Assembly (NCBI RefSeq): GCF_014191505.1
Contig: NZ_JACHWS010000002.1
Location: 62,001 to 126,000, forward strand
Length of the DNA stretch: 64,000 nucleotides
Direction of reading: 5' to 3'
Source: Hoyosella altamirensis
Lineage (GTDB): Bacteria > Actinomycetota > Actinomycetes > Mycobacteriales > Mycobacteriaceae
Shown: piece after piece, positions 1 through 10,009 of the stretch
Layout: every line of letters begins with the position of its first letter
How positions within the stretch are numbered: the first letter of the stretch is position 1
Notes under the pieces: generated by a model
What the model saw: only the letters and a program-made list of their open reading frames with translations
What the model was told of the DNA's origin: nothing
The model's database searches: none
Position numbers and translations under genes: made by a program

Positions 1-268
1 GGGGAATCGCGGCCGTCACAACATAAGCGACAGTGGGCGCAGCCGAAGCCACCAGGCCCGTGCGCACCCCTGCTGGCAGGCTGCGTGTTTCGAGCCGCAA
101 TTCCGCGGGCTTCACACCGATGAGGCTGCACACTCCCACTGCGGCGACGCCCACCGCGGCATTTGCTGCCGCCCGCTGATGTGGCGACCAACGCCGCGCC
201 GGAAGCACGACATTGTTCCACAGGAGCAGCACCCCGCCGAGCGCGCACGCAGGCAAGACGCGTCTCAT
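1..268 (-). CDS. Membrane protein, C-terminus beyond window edge (possibly CPBP-type)
   Basis: An open frame reads leftward off the window from an ATG at 268, whose ATGA overlaps the stop of the upstream hydrolase gene, so the two are probably translationally coupled. The 89 visible residues begin MRRVLPACALGGVLLL, a membrane anchor, followed by a basic stretch and a second hydrophobic segment. A G-V-K-P-A-E-L phrase followed by helix-rich sequence resembles the start of CPBP-family intramembrane proteases, but the diagnostic EExxxR motif would lie outside the window, so the family is a guess. That it is a real gene is supported by the unbroken frame and the overlap. Confidence 0.55.
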   Translation of the reverse strand, partial: MRRVLPACALGGVLLLWNNVVLPARRWSPHQRAAANAAVGVAAVGVCSLIGVKPAELRLETRSLPAGVRTGLVASAAPTVAYVVTAAIP

Positions 269-2016
269 CGCCCTGCCTCGCCCGTGACGATGGGGCTCTG
301 CCGTGGCGTCCTGTATTGCCAGATTGACCCAAGAATGTCGTGTGCCTGTTCAGTGTCAGCGTCGGTCCATCCTTCCGGCGTCCCGATAGCGAGCCAGCCG
401 TCGAGAATCGATGAGCTGTACAGGTGGCCGTGACCGTGCGGAATCCGGGCGGCGTTCGCCAGATCGGCCGACACCTGCCAGAACGTCACGATTGGCCGCC
501 ACTGCATGGACGGAGAAACGTCATATCCCGGTGGTTCCCGGAGCCAGTCTGGACGCTGGAACAGCAGCTCAGGAGTCCACCACACGACAGGATCCGTGGG
601 GTGCTGCAGATACAGCACGCGAGGCTCGAGCCACGGCGCACCCTTGTCGATGTCATCGAGGTCTTCCACCCGATTCGCGAACCGCACGACCAGGCCGCCC
701 GCGTAGGTGGGCCGGATTGCTGGGGAGCCGGGGTCCCGCCGCTCGGTCAGCGACCGCCACAGCGAGTTTGAATTCACCGGCCCGACCCATAGCGCGCCAG
801 ATACCTTTTCGCGCAGGTCGGCCAGTCCGTCGAAGGCGGCTTCCGACCCGAATGATCCGAGGCTTTCACCGAAAACATAGAGGCGTGGCCGCGTGGCGGG
901 ATCATGCCGCAGCCATTCTTCGTGCACGGCGTCGAAGAGTTCCTTGCCAGTGTCAGCGGCGACGTCCCGGTCGACGAGAAATGAGAGCGCGCTCGGCAGG
1001 AAAGAGTACTGAACGCCCACGATCGCCGTGTCACCACGGTAGATCAGTTCGAGGGACTGCATGGCGTTCGGATTGATCCAGCCAGTGCCTGTGGTTGACG
1101 CGACGACGAGGACTTCACGTTCGAATGCTCCGGTCCGGAGCAGTTCACGCACGGCCAGATCGGCCTGTTCTGCGCGGGACTCTGCCGAGTCGAGGCCCAC
1201 GTAGGCGCGGATCGGCTCGACCGCGGGACGTCCCGTCGCTGTTTCGAGTTCCTCAGCGCGCAGTCCGCCGGAGACCATTCTCCGGCCTTGCCCGCCAAGT
1301 GTGTCCCACGGCACCAGCGAATCCGGACTTCCTGATCGTTCAGGCTCGCTCGGCTGGATGACACGCGGATCCATGGTTTCGTTCTGGACGGAGAAAACCG
1401 AGTTCGCGAAGGTGACCATCCCACGGACAAGAACACCGTCTACAAGCGTGATTACCACAGCTGCAACCACGACGATTCCCACTGCGTTGACCAGCGGCTC
1501 CGGCAAACGGAGCAGTCGGCGTATGCCGCGGCCGACAACTCGGACGCACACGCGCAGGGCTCGTGCGGTCAAAATTATCGCCGCGGCAATTGCCAGAGAG
1601 AGCGCGCCCGTGCGCAGATAGCCGGTTGTTGTGGTGCCTTCCATATGGAGCAGGCCGGTGATCTCGTTCTGCCAGCCAGCGGCTGCGATCAGCGCGCTCA
1701 CCATCAGGATCAGGGTTGCGCCGCCGACCACTCCGCGCAGCCACCACACGACTTTGCGTGAGGGCGCTGGCCACTCGAGCAACGGAAAGATCACTGACCG
1801 TGAAAACCAGCTCAGCAGGACCCCCGCCGCGTACCCCGCGGCGAGACTGATACCGGAGACGAGCCCCTGGTACTGCCACTCGCGGGGCAGCAGTGACGGA
1901 GTCAGCGACCACGCGAAGAACAATCCGGCCATCGCGAGACCGGTGAGGTCGAGGCGCAGTGAGTACCAGAATTCGCGCGCTGCACGCCGGAGGCTGGACG
2001 AGGGAGGCGACGCCAC
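265..2016 (-). CDS. Membrane-anchored alpha/beta-hydrolase (Abhydrolase_9 type)
   Basis: A 583-residue protein with about five hydrophobic segments in the first 210 residues, then a soluble hydrolase domain. The nucleophile elbow GESLGS lies near residue 390, and an HGHGH stretch near the C-terminus may supply the catalytic histidine. This two-part layout matches the actinobacterial Abhydrolase_9_N/Abhydrolase_9 family, whose substrate is unknown to me. It starts at GTG 2016, preceded by a strong GGAGGTGAG ribosome site, 49 bp downstream of purL on the same strand, and overlaps the next gene by 4 bp. It probably acts at the cell membrane on a lipid or ester. Confidence 0.8.
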   Translation of the reverse strand: MASPPSSSLRRAAREFWYSLRLDLTGLAMAGLFFAWSLTPSLLPREWQYQGLVSGISLAAGYAAGVLLSWFSRSVIFPLLEWPAPSRKVVWWLRGVVGGATLILMVSALIAAAGWQNEITGLLHMEGTTTTGYLRTGALSLAIAAAIILTARALRVCVRVVGRGIRRLLRLPEPLVNAVGIVVVAAVVITLVDGVLVRGMVTFANSVFSVQNETMDPRVIQPSEPERSGSPDSLVPWDTLGGQGRRMVSGGLRAEELETATGRPAVEPIRAYVGLDSAESRAEQADLAVRELLRTGAFEREVLVVASTTGTGWINPNAMQSLELIYRGDTAIVGVQYSFLPSALSFLVDRDVAADTGKELFDAVHEEWLRHDPATRPRLYVFGESLGSFGSEAAFDGLADLREKVSGALWVGPVNSNSLWRSLTERRDPGSPAIRPTYAGGLVVRFANRVEDLDDIDKGAPWLEPRVLYLQHPTDPVVWWTPELLFQRPDWLREPPGYDVSPSMQWRPIVTFWQVSADLANAARIPHGHGHLYSSSILDGWLAIGTPEGWTDADTEQAHDILGSIWQYRTPRQSPIVTGEAGR

Positions 2017-2065
2017 GATTCACTCACCTCCCCCGTGCTCACACCCCTGGCTGCTTCGCGGACTT

Positions 2066-4393
2066 TCAGGCTGTAGTGTGCCCGAAAAGCTCCGGCAGCG
2101 CGCCTTCAAAACGCTCGCGCAGTGTATCCAGCGTGAAGGTGAACTGTCCCTGCACTTCGACGGTGTCTGACCCATCGACAACAACGCCGACCCGCGCCCA
2201 GGGCATTCCGCGCATCGTGCACATTGACGTGAAACGGGGTTCCTCGGTTCGCGGGACAGCAACCAGTACACGCCCGGCTGACTCTGAGAAGAGCTGGACG
2301 AACGGGTCTGTGCCCTCGGGCAAGACGATGCGGCAGCCTGTCTCTGATGCGAGCGCCATCTCCACCACCGCTTGTGCGAGGCCGCCTTCCGAGAGGTCAT
2401 GCGCGCCGTTGACAAGGCCGTCACGACTTGCGGCGACCATAATTTCACCAAGCAGACGCTCGTGCTCGAGGTCAACGCGTGGGGGCACTCCCCCGACATG
2501 GCCGTGCTCAACCTGAGCCCACACCGACCCGTCGAACTCGTCCCGGGTTTCGCCGAGCAGAATCAGGCTTTCCCCTTCATCAAGCCCAAACGTTTGCGGT
2601 GTGCGGTGCTGCACGTCGTCGAGCACGCCAAGGACGCCCACAACCGGGGTCGGCAAGATCGGCTGCGTACCGGTCTGGTTGTAGAAACTGACATTTCCAC
2701 CGGTCACCGGGATGCCCAGGATCGCGCATGCGTCGGCCAGTCCGCGCACGGCCTGCTGGAACTGCCACATCACAGCGGGGTCTTCGGGTGAACCGAAATT
2801 CAGGCAGTTCGTCACCGCTTTGGGTACCGCGCCCGTCGTCGTGACGTTGCGGTACGCCTCGGCGAGGGCGAGCTGTGCACCTGCGTACGGATCGAGCAGT
2901 GTGTAGTGCCCGTTGCAGTCAGTCGCGAGCGCGATGCCCCGTCCCGATTCCTCATCGATCCGGATCACTCCGGCGTCCGCGTCTTCAGCTAGAACGGTGT
3001 TGCCGCGTACGTAGCGGTCGTACTGCTCAGTGATCCACGCCCGGCTGCACAGCTGCGGCGACGAAATCATCTTCAGCAGGGTCTCACCCATCTCCTCGGG
3101 TGTGGACGGCCGGCTCAGCCCGGCGGACGTGTTCGCGATGAGCTCGTCCTGTGTGTCCGAACGCTGCACAGGGCGTTCATACACGGGCCCGTCATGAGCG
3201 AGACTGCGCGGCGGGACATCCACAACGGTCTCGCCCTGCCAGGTGATTTCCAGCCGGTCGCCGTCGGTCACCTCACCGATGACGGTGGCGATGACGTCCC
3301 ACTTGCGACACACCTCCATGAATGCATCAACGTTTTCGGGTGTCACCACCGCACACATGCGTTCCTGTGATTCTGACGAAAGAATTTCCGCCGGATTCAT
3401 ATTCTCGGCGCGTAGCGGCACCCGAGCGAGGTCGATGTGCATTCCACCGTCACCCGCAGCCGCGAGTTCGGATGTAGCACAGGACAGCCCTGCGCCGCCG
3501 AGGTCCTGGATACCGACGACAAGACCCCGATGGTAGAGCTCAAGCGAACACTCAATCAGGACTTTCTCCGTGAACGGGTCCCCCACCTGAACTGACGGCA
3601 GCTTCTTGCGCCCCGACCCGGTTTCGTCCCCGTCAAACGTCTCCGAGGCGAGGACGGATACGCCTCCGATGCCATCGAGCCCCGTGCGCGCGCCATAAAG
3701 AATGATCTTGTTGCCGGTGCCGGACGCATGCGCTAGATGCAGATCTTCAACCCGCATAACCCCTGCGCAAAGCGCATTGACAAGCGGATTTCCCTGATAG
3801 GACGCGTCGAATACCGTTTCGCCACCAATGTTCGGCAAACCGAGTGAGTTGCCGTAACCGCCGACGCCACGGACCACTCCATCGATGACACGGCGAGTGT
3901 CAGGGTGCTCAGCGGCACCGAAGCGCAGCTGATCCATCACCGCGATCGGGCGCGCGCCCATAGCCAGGATGTCACGGACAATGCCGCCAACTCCCGTAGC
4001 GGCCCCCTGATATGGCTCGACATACGACGGGTGGTTGTGGCTTTCGACTTTGAACGTCACCGCCCAGCCGTCGCCGATATCCACGACGCCAGCGTTCTCA
4101 CCGATTCCGGCGAGCATCGACGCGCGCATCTCTTCGGTAGTCGTCTCACCGAAGTAGCGCAGGTGAACCTTCGACGATTTATAGGAGCAGTGCTCGCTCC
4201 ACATCACCGAATACATGGCGAGTTCCGCGTCCGTGGGACGGCGGCCAAGTATTTCTCTGATTTGGGCGTACTCGTCGTCCTTGAGGCCGAGTTCGCGGTA
4301 CGGCTGGGGAACATCGGGCGTGGAGACGGCGTGAGAAACCGAATCAACCCGGACAGTAGTGGGGCCAGTTGCGGACTGAGCTGGTGACGACAC
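2066..4393 (-). CDS. purL: Phosphoribosylformylglycinamidine synthase subunit PurL
   Basis: Synthetase subunit of the fourth step of purine synthesis: with PurQ and PurS it converts FGAR, ATP and glutamine to FGAM in the cytoplasm. About 775 residues, the length of the small-type PurL that needs separate PurQ and PurS, both encoded 7-8 kb away. The signature [12 protein letters not shown] lies near the N-terminus, with [14 protein letters not shown] in the ATP-binding domain and [12 protein letters not shown] in the second AIR-synthetase-like half. I chose GTG 4393 (SSPAQS...) with AAAGGA upstream; an open frame extends to 4447 but has no better site. Its start faces the DUF4129 operon across a 174-bp divergent spacer. 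Confidence 0.95.
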   Translation of the reverse strand: MSSPAQSATGPTTVRVDSVSHAVSTPDVPQPYRELGLKDDEYAQIREILGRRPTDAELAMYSVMWSEHCSYKSSKVHLRYFGETTTEEMRASMLAGIGENAGVVDIGDGWAVTFKVESHNHPSYVEPYQGAATGVGGIVRDILAMGARPIAVMDQLRFGAAEHPDTRRVIDGVVRGVGGYGNSLGLPNIGGETVFDASYQGNPLVNALCAGVMRVEDLHLAHASGTGNKIILYGARTGLDGIGGVSVLASETFDGDETGSGRKKLPSVQVGDPFTEKVLIECSLELYHRGLVVGIQDLGGAGLSCATSELAAAGDGGMHIDLARVPLRAENMNPAEILSSESQERMCAVVTPENVDAFMEVCRKWDVIATVIGEVTDGDRLEITWQGETVVDVPPRSLAHDGPVYERPVQRSDTQDELIANTSAGLSRPSTPEEMGETLLKMISSPQLCSRAWITEQYDRYVRGNTVLAEDADAGVIRIDEESGRGIALATDCNGHYTLLDPYAGAQLALAEAYRNVTTTGAVPKAVTNCLNFGSPEDPAVMWQFQQAVRGLADACAILGIPVTGGNVSFYNQTGTQPILPTPVVGVLGVLDDVQHRTPQTFGLDEGESLILLGETRDEFDGSVWAQVEHGHVGGVPPRVDLEHERLLGEIMVAASRDGLVNGAHDLSEGGLAQAVVEMALASETGCRIVLPEGTDPFVQLFSESAGRVLVAVPRTEEPRFTSMCTMRGMPWARVGVVVDGSDTVEVQGQFTFTLDTLRERFEGALPELFGHTTA

Positions 4394-4567
4394 GGAAACC
4401 TTGGTCCTTTCGACGTGGCAGATCGCCGAGCAGCAGTCTACCGCCACTCACCGACACTCCAATTCGCCAGAACTCCTGCCGGACCAGTTCCGGACGTTCA
4501 CCAGCGATCTTTCGGGCGGGATTCCGATTCATCCCGGCGTTCCGGGCATTCGTGCAACGATGACGAA

Positions 4568-5527
4568 ATGCCGGGACAGCGCGGCCAGCGCGCTCAGACT
4601 CGAACAGCCCAGCACCGCCCGAACCTGCCAGGTCCGGTGCTGCTGGCTGCTGTCCTGCTGTGGGGCCTCACCGTGTCTCTTGCCAGCGAACCGCCTGCTG
4701 GTGACCCAATGCTCCCCGATCAATGGGCGCATATCGCTGTTATCGCAGTTGTGATACTCGCAATCCTCCTCACCGCGACCGCCGTGTACGTGGTGTGGCG
4801 GTATCCCCGCTCCCGGGTCCTCCGGCCGCTGACACCGCTGCCGCGGCGAAGCAGAGGCGGCCGGGCGCGTGATCGCGACTGGCGCGCAATCGTCCTGTTC
4901 CTGCTGTACTTTGCGGCTATCACCGCGCTCTTCGTGTTCATCAACCGATTTTTCGGGCCACGTGAGATGCCCATCGAAAACGGCTACGAGGAAATCGAGG
5001 AAGGCGAGCCGCTGGAGACCCTGCCGCCGCCCCCCGACGGACCGGACATCAGCCCGTTCCTCCTGACGAGCCTCCTCATCCTCGTAGTGCTCCTCGCAGT
5101 CGGCGCGATCTTGTCGATGCGGGGCAGGCGATCCAGGCAATCAACGACATTCACGCTCGAGAAACCGGCCCAGCACCGCCATGCGGGTGACCTTGCCGAT
5201 GCAGCGGAACGGGCTCTCGATGCGATCGATAAACCCGCGCAGGATCCACGCACAGCGATTATCGCGTGCTACGCGGAGATGGAAGAGGCGCTGACAGAAG
5301 CGGACGAACCCGCACCACTCGAATCCGACACTCCCTCGGAAGTTCTGGCACGCGCCGTCGCGTTGGGATATGTCACCAGAGGTCCAGCCGAGGAACTGGT
5401 GGGGTTGTTCGCGGAAGCTCGGTACAGCTCGCACACAATGACGGCCGAACAGCAGCACACAGCAGCCGAACTGTTGCGAAGCCTGCTGGACGACGTGAGG
5501 AGGGCGCCATCCGCACCGTTGCTGTAG
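4568..5527 (+). CDS. DUF4129 membrane protein, first gene of MoxR operon
   Basis: A 319-residue protein with hydrophobic segments near residues 23-40, 58-78, 114-132 and 170-190, then a soluble C-terminal DUF4129-type region (AAERALDAIDKPAQDPRTAI..CYAEMEEAL). The start is the ATG at 4568 (MPGQRGQRAQT). It heads a five-gene cluster (DUF4129, small membrane protein, MoxR ATPase, DUF58, membrane protein) joined by overlaps, a set typical of actinobacteria and proposed to act in cell-envelope assembly or chaperone-like metal/cofactor insertion. The exact role is unknown. The 3' end overlaps the next frame by about 19 bp. Confidence 0.8.
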   Translation: MPGQRGQRAQTRTAQHRPNLPGPVLLAAVLLWGLTVSLASEPPAGDPMLPDQWAHIAVIAVVILAILLTATAVYVVWRYPRSRVLRPLTPLPRRSRGGRARDRDWRAIVLFLLYFAAITALFVFINRFFGPREMPIENGYEEIEEGEPLETLPPPPDGPDISPFLLTSLLILVVLLAVGAILSMRGRRSRQSTTFTLEKPAQHRHAGDLADAAERALDAIDKPAQDPRTAIIACYAEMEEALTEADEPAPLESDTPSEVLARAVALGYVTRGPAEELVGLFAEARYSSHTMTAEQQHTAAELLRSLLDDVRRAPSAPLL

Positions 5528-6012
5528 CTGGAATATGCTCCGTCATCGCTCTGGAAGTGCTGCTCCTCGCCCTCGGTGAGTACGCGCTCCTCGCTACCGC
5601 AACCGGCGTCGCGGTGGCGGTAATCCTGGCACTTTTGATGTATCGCACTCGCCGCTCCAGCGATGCGTCAATCGAAACCGAAGACCCGCGCGGAGTCCGT
5701 GCTGAACAATCGCAGCAGGAACTGCTCGATCGCTGGCGGTCCCGCGCCGAGTTCACGATCAGCTGGGCTGATGGCAGCCGGGGTGACTGGGACCTGCACC
5801 TCCGGCCCGTCCTGGCACGCGAGTTCGAGCAGGTCACCAAAGTCCGTGCACACGGTAACCGCGCCCAATACCAGGCGGCGGGTGAACTGTTGTTCGGCCC
5901 CGTCCTGTGGAAATGGGTCGATGCCTCACAAACCTCCCGGGCACACCGAGATGAGCCCGGGCCCGGCCGTACCGTCCTTGCTGACATTCTCGCCCGATTG
6001 GAGCACGCGTAA
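5509..6012 (+). CDS. Small membrane protein of MoxR operon; apparent ATC start
   Basis: The frame encodes about 167 residues: two hydrophobic segments (VIALEVLLLALGEYALLA and VAVAVILALLMY) followed by a soluble tail with FTISWADGSRGDWDLHLRPVL and KVRAHGNRAQYQAAGELLFG, resembling the small protein between DUF4129 and MoxR in related operons. No ATG, GTG or TTG lies in frame before the first membrane helix. The best candidate start is ATC at 5509, six bases after an AGGAGG ribosome site inside the preceding gene. The next usable start is GTG 5557, which would cut into the helix. The stop overlaps the moxR start (TAATG). Existence is well supported; the start is not. Confidence 0.65.
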   Translation: MRTVAVAGICSVIALEVLLLALGEYALLATATGVAVAVILALLMYRTRRSSDASIETEDPRGVRAEQSQQELLDRWRSRAEFTISWADGSRGDWDLHLRPVLAREFEQVTKVRAHGNRAQYQAAGELLFGPVLWKWVDASQTSRAHRDEPGPGRTVLADILARLEHA

Positions 6013-7013
6013 TGGGTTCTGAGCCGCCACGCAATCCCAGCGCTACCGAAACAACGCGGCGCGCCAACGCCGTTCTGGCGGAGATTGAGCACGCCGTGGT
6101 CGGTAAGCGCGAAGCGTTGACGAACATCCTGCTCGCTGTGCTCGCGGGTGGCCATGTGTTGATCGAGGACTTGCCTGGCCTCGGCAAAACGCTTATCGCG
6201 CGGTCCTTCGCGGCGGCGTTCGGCCTCAAGTTCAGCCGTATTCAGTTCACGCCGGATTTGCTGCCATCTGATTTGCTCGGTGCAACCGTCTACGACATGC
6301 GGTCGGGTGCTTTCGAGTTCCGGGAGGGCCCCGCGTTCACCAACCTTCTTCTCGCCGACGAGATCAATCGCACTCCCCCCAAAACACAGTCCGCGCTGCT
6401 CGAGGCGATGGCCGAAGGCCAGATCACCATCGACGGTCTCACACACGCGCTGCCCAGCCCATTCATCGTCTTGGCGACCGACAACCCGATCGAATATGAG
6501 GGGACATACCCTCTGCCCGAGGCCCAGCTCGACCGTTTCTCGATGCGGCTCAGCCTGGGTTATCTCGATCCCGAAAATGAGCAAGCGATGCTGCAGCGGC
6601 GCCTCGACCGGGGCTCAAAACCCGCCGTGGTGAGCCAGGTCCTGAGCGCCGGCGACCTGCTGGACATGCGTGAATCGCTTGAACAGGTCGTGGTGCATGC
6701 AGACGTCCTGAAGTATGTCATCTCGATCGCGAATGCCACCCGCCACCATTCTCAGATCGAAGTCGGAGCGAGTCCCCGCGCCGAACTCGATCTCGTCCAG
6801 CTCGCCCGCGGCCATGCACTCCTTCATGGGCGCGATTTCGTCACCCCTGAGGACGTGAAGGAACTCGCGGTAGCGACGATCGCGCACCGCATCACCCTGC
6901 GCCCAGAAATGTGGGTGCGGCGCGTAAGCGGGGCGCAGATCGTAAGCGAACTGCTCAATCGGTTGCCAGCGCCCCGGATCGACGCCGGAACCAATTCAGG
7001 AAGCACGGCGTGA
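6012..7013 (+). CDS. moxR: MoxR-family AAA+ ATPase
   Basis: A 333-residue AAA+ ATPase of the MoxR group, cytoplasmic, thought to act as a chaperone working with the neighbouring DUF58/VWA-like protein. Walker A reads LPGLGKTLIARS (about residues 56-67), Walker B LLADEINRTPPKTQ with the typical MoxR follow-on SALLEAMAEGQ, and sensor 1 is in FIVLATDNPIEYEGTYPLPEAQLDRF. The length is typical. The start ATG shares a base with the upstream stop (TAATG) and its end overlaps the DUF58 start by GTGA, so it is part of a coupled operon. Confidence 0.93.
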   Translation: MGSEPPRNPSATETTRRANAVLAEIEHAVVGKREALTNILLAVLAGGHVLIEDLPGLGKTLIARSFAAAFGLKFSRIQFTPDLLPSDLLGATVYDMRSGAFEFREGPAFTNLLLADEINRTPPKTQSALLEAMAEGQITIDGLTHALPSPFIVLATDNPIEYEGTYPLPEAQLDRFSMRLSLGYLDPENEQAMLQRRLDRGSKPAVVSQVLSAGDLLDMRESLEQVVVHADVLKYVISIANATRHHSQIEVGASPRAELDLVQLARGHALLHGRDFVTPEDVKELAVATIAHRITLRPEMWVRRVSGAQIVSELLNRLPAPRIDAGTNSGSTA

Positions 7014-8269
7014 GCACCGAGCTGCAATGGCGGCCGTCGCGCCTGGCCATTCTCCTGGCACTGTGCGCGGGCAGCGCCCTCATCGCCGCTCTCACCGCAC
7101 ACAATCCACAGCTTGTTCTCTTCGCCTCACCTTTCCTAGGGGCGCTCAGCGCTGGCGCGTGGGCAGCTCAACGCACCCGCTGGCAACCCCCGGTTGCAGC
7201 CACCATTTCAGCCGAGCCAGCACTCAGCCGCATGTTTGAGAACGAATCGACCACCTTGTCCTGCCATGAGACCCTGACTGACGGTGCTGCAATCTACAGG
7301 CTCAAACCAGTTGCCTCGCCGGGACTCGAGCTCGGGCAGCTGCGCGAAGACGGCACTTTCGATGCTTCTGCCACACGCTGGGGGAACTACCCCGTGCAGG
7401 TCCAGGTTGATGCGACGGCGTTTGGCGGCCTCCTCGCCGCGACAGCGACAGTGACGGCAGCCCGGATCCACGCGTACCCTCTCGCACCGCCGTATCAGAC
7501 CCCAATCCCGCGCACCCGCCTTCCAGATCGGATCGGCACCCACCTCACGCGCCGGCATGGTTCAGGCGTGGAATACGCCGACACGCGCACCTATCTCGCG
7601 GGTGATCCGCTTCACACCATCAATTGGAAGGTCAGCGCCAGAACCGGGCGACTCCATATAACCGAGCGTTTCACCGACCGCGCGGCAGATGTTGTCGCGA
7701 TCATTGACACTTATCCGCATGCCCCGGGACCGGCCAGCGACAGCCTTGATCGCGCCGTTCGTGGTGCTGCGCAAGTCACCCAGGCCGCGTTGCAGCGCGG
7801 TGACCGGGCCGGCGTCATCGCACTGGGCTCGCGAGCTCGCTGGCTCGGCGCCGAACTGGGGCGCAGGCAGTTCTACCGAATACTCGATGCCGTCCTCGCG
7901 GCGGGCGATGACCACCACCTGATTCGCGGCACATTGGCCCCCGTCGACGCAGTACCGCGAGGAGCAATCGTCATCGGCTTCTCACCACTGCTGGAAACGC
8001 AATTCTCACTCGCGATGATCGACTTGCGCAGGCATGGGCACACCGTTGTACTCGTCGATGTCCTCGGTGAGGTTCCGCCCTTCTCGGACACGCTCGACGA
8101 CATCAGTGAGCGCATGTGGCGGGTCGAGCGGCGCAACCAGGCACGCGACTTGGGGACAATTGGGATCGACGTTCTCGAGTGGCGGCACGCAGAACAGGCG
8201 GATATGGGGCTCGAACACGCTTTCCGGCTGCTCGCGAGGCGTCCGATGCGGCCACGGCGGCGAGTATGA
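7010..8269 (+). CDS. DUF58 domain protein
   Basis: A 419-residue protein starting at GTG 7010, overlapping moxR by GTGA. Two hydrophobic segments at the N-terminus (LAILLALCAGSALIAAL, LVLFASPFLGALSAGAWA) anchor it. The DUF58 core is clear: SGVEYADTRTYLAGDPLHTINWKVSA, followed by a VWA-like region with ADVVAIIDTYP. DUF58 proteins are regular partners of MoxR ATPases. The molecular target is unknown. The 3' end overlaps the next start (ATGA). Confidence 0.88.
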   Translation: MSTELQWRPSRLAILLALCAGSALIAALTAHNPQLVLFASPFLGALSAGAWAAQRTRWQPPVAATISAEPALSRMFENESTTLSCHETLTDGAAIYRLKPVASPGLELGQLREDGTFDASATRWGNYPVQVQVDATAFGGLLAATATVTAARIHAYPLAPPYQTPIPRTRLPDRIGTHLTRRHGSGVEYADTRTYLAGDPLHTINWKVSARTGRLHITERFTDRAADVVAIIDTYPHAPGPASDSLDRAVRGAAQVTQAALQRGDRAGVIALGSRARWLGAELGRRQFYRILDAVLAAGDDHHLIRGTLAPVDAVPRGAIVIGFSPLLETQFSLAMIDLRRHGHTVVLVDVLGEVPPFSDTLDDISERMWRVERRNQARDLGTIGIDVLEWRHAEQADMGLEHAFRLLARRPMRPRRRV

Positions 8270-8811
8270 GCGGATTGCTGCTGCGCGCCGCGCTGGTGCT
8301 GCTTTCAGGCTGGGCCGCGGTGCTTGCACTGTTGCTCGGCATCACCGCGAATGGAAACGAAGCACTCCTCGCCGCACCGTCCGTGACCGCGGTCGCTGCC
8401 GCGCTGGCCTTTGTCATTACTCCGCTCGGGCTGCACCGACGATCTGGTGGCGTCGCATCCCTGATCACCATTCACTGCCTGATCGTGATGATTCTCAGCG
8501 TGGAGTTGCCGACTGTGTCCGTCCTGGTTGCTGCAGGCGCCGCCCTTCTTCACGTCACCTCGGTGTGGGTGGTTCGTGAACCGGAGCTCGGCCCGTCGGT
8601 CCTTGGCGGCATCATTCCGTGGGCACTCGTGATAACCCTGGTCACTGGAACAGCACTTGGCGCGCCGTGGGACCTGCCTTGGTTCACCCTCGCGGCGCCT
8701 ATTCTCGCGATTCTCGTGTTTGCGCTCGCGATCACCGGCGTAGTGCGGCCTCGTATCAGCGAGCGGCCATCGCAGCGGGTGTCGCCGGCCGCGCGCGCTC
8801 GCCGGGGATGA
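8266..8811 (+). CDS. Integral membrane protein, last gene of MoxR operon
   Basis: A 181-residue, very hydrophobic protein with about six predicted membrane spans and a basic tail (VRPRISERPSQRVSPAARARRG). The ATG at 8266 overlaps the DUF58 stop. I recognise no enzyme motif. It is probably the membrane subunit of the MoxR/DUF58 cluster. Its last 56 bp overlap the convergent acyltransferase gene, so transcription from the two sides collides here. Confidence 0.75.
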   Translation: MSGLLLRAALVLLSGWAAVLALLLGITANGNEALLAAPSVTAVAAALAFVITPLGLHRRSGGVASLITIHCLIVMILSVELPTVSVLVAAGAALLHVTSVWVVREPELGPSVLGGIIPWALVITLVTGTALGAPWDLPWFTLAAPILAILVFALAITGVVRPRISERPSQRVSPAARARRG

Positions 8812-9832
8812 ATTGCAGCGGTGCGGGCAGGCTGAACAGCCATCTTAGTCCTGTACCGACAAGGAGACGGTGTACCAGCAGCGCGCCCACGATTCCGGTG
8901 GCGGCGATGACCACCGGACCGAACCCGCGAACAACCTCAGGTGCGGGGAGAATTCCATGCGAAAGGAGCCCGTACGCGAACGTACCCATCACGATTTCGT
9001 GCATCAGGTACACAGGCAGCGTTAAAGCGCCGAGCCGGGAGAAGGCGCGGACACCGGGGCGCCACCTCAGCCGTGCAGCAGCGAGCACGCCTACCGCCAA
9101 ACCAAGCAGGGTGATCACGATCGCGGTGATCGCATATTCACCAAGACCTGTCTCGCGTGCGATATGCACGGCACCGGCATAGGCGCTGCCAGCGATGAGA
9201 ACCGCCGGCAGCGATGTCCGTGCGGCCAGCGCAAACAAGAGTTCCTTAGCATGCAGCCCGAGCATGAAGAACATGAAATAGCCGGCCATGTTCTCCCACG
9301 TCCACGAGAATTCCACAACGTCAGCTAGTGAGCGCGCGATAATCGCGAGGAAAACTGCTGCAGCCACCTGGTAACGGGGGTCAAAGCGCTGCAGGAGTTT
9401 CGCGCCAGCGAAATAGAGTCCCAGGGCGTACACGAACCACAGGCCGTTGTGCGGCACCACTAGGCCTACCAAGATATTCAGCGGGGACGATTCCTCCCCC
9501 GTCAGACTCGCACCAGGCACAAGGGTGAAATAACCGAACCGCAGCAGGATCCAGAGGAGATACAAGTAGAACATCAGCGCGACACGACTGCGGAGGACGA
9601 AATTCCAGCTTCTTTGAAGAGCCTTGCTAGCGAATAGCCCCGCCACAAGGAAAAAGAGCGGCATGCGAACTGGCTCTAAGAATTGATTGAATTCAACCCA
9701 CGCTTGCGAGCCGTAACCCCTGGTTATCCAGAAGTTTGTCGCGTGAAAAAGGACAACTAGGGCAATACAGGCACCTTTTGCTACGTCAACCCACTCAACA
9801 CGAGAACTTCGTGCTGCTACTGGCGCCGTCAC
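8756..9832 (-). CDS. Acyltransferase 3 family membrane protein
   Basis: A 358-residue protein with about ten membrane spans. The start VEWVDVAKGACIALVVLFHATNF contains the acyltransferase-3 (OafA/fucose O-acetylase-like) signature with the conserved D-x-x-K-G and the His in the first helix, and a P-x-F-F-L-V-A-G segment follows. Such enzymes move acyl groups from the cytoplasm onto sugars or envelope polymers. The donor and acceptor cannot be told. The 3' end overlaps the convergent membrane gene; the start faces the GT87 gene across about 180 bp of AT-richer divergent spacer. Confidence 0.85.
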   Translation of the reverse strand: MTAPVAARSSRVEWVDVAKGACIALVVLFHATNFWITRGYGSQAWVEFNQFLEPVRMPLFFLVAGLFASKALQRSWNFVLRSRVALMFYLYLLWILLRFGYFTLVPGASLTGEESSPLNILVGLVVPHNGLWFVYALGLYFAGAKLLQRFDPRYQVAAAVFLAIIARSLADVVEFSWTWENMAGYFMFFMLGLHAKELLFALAARTSLPAVLIAGSAYAGAVHIARETGLGEYAITAIVITLLGLAVGVLAAARLRWRPGVRAFSRLGALTLPVYLMHEIVMGTFAYGLLSHGILPAPEVVRGFGPVVIAATGIVGALLVHRLLVGTGLRWLFSLPAPLQFIPGERARPATPAAMAAR

Positions 9833-10009
9833 TGCCCACTCCTCCCGCTGTTAAACCTCGACCAACGGTACGCATACGATTGCGATCTGTGGAGGCCCGT
9901 GTGATTACGGACACATGACAATATTTTGGCCTCTTGGTATCGTGAGCAGTTAAGTCAATGCGGTATTTCCGTCAGCAAAGCCTATTCAGCAGTGAGGTCG
10001 ATTCCTTTA

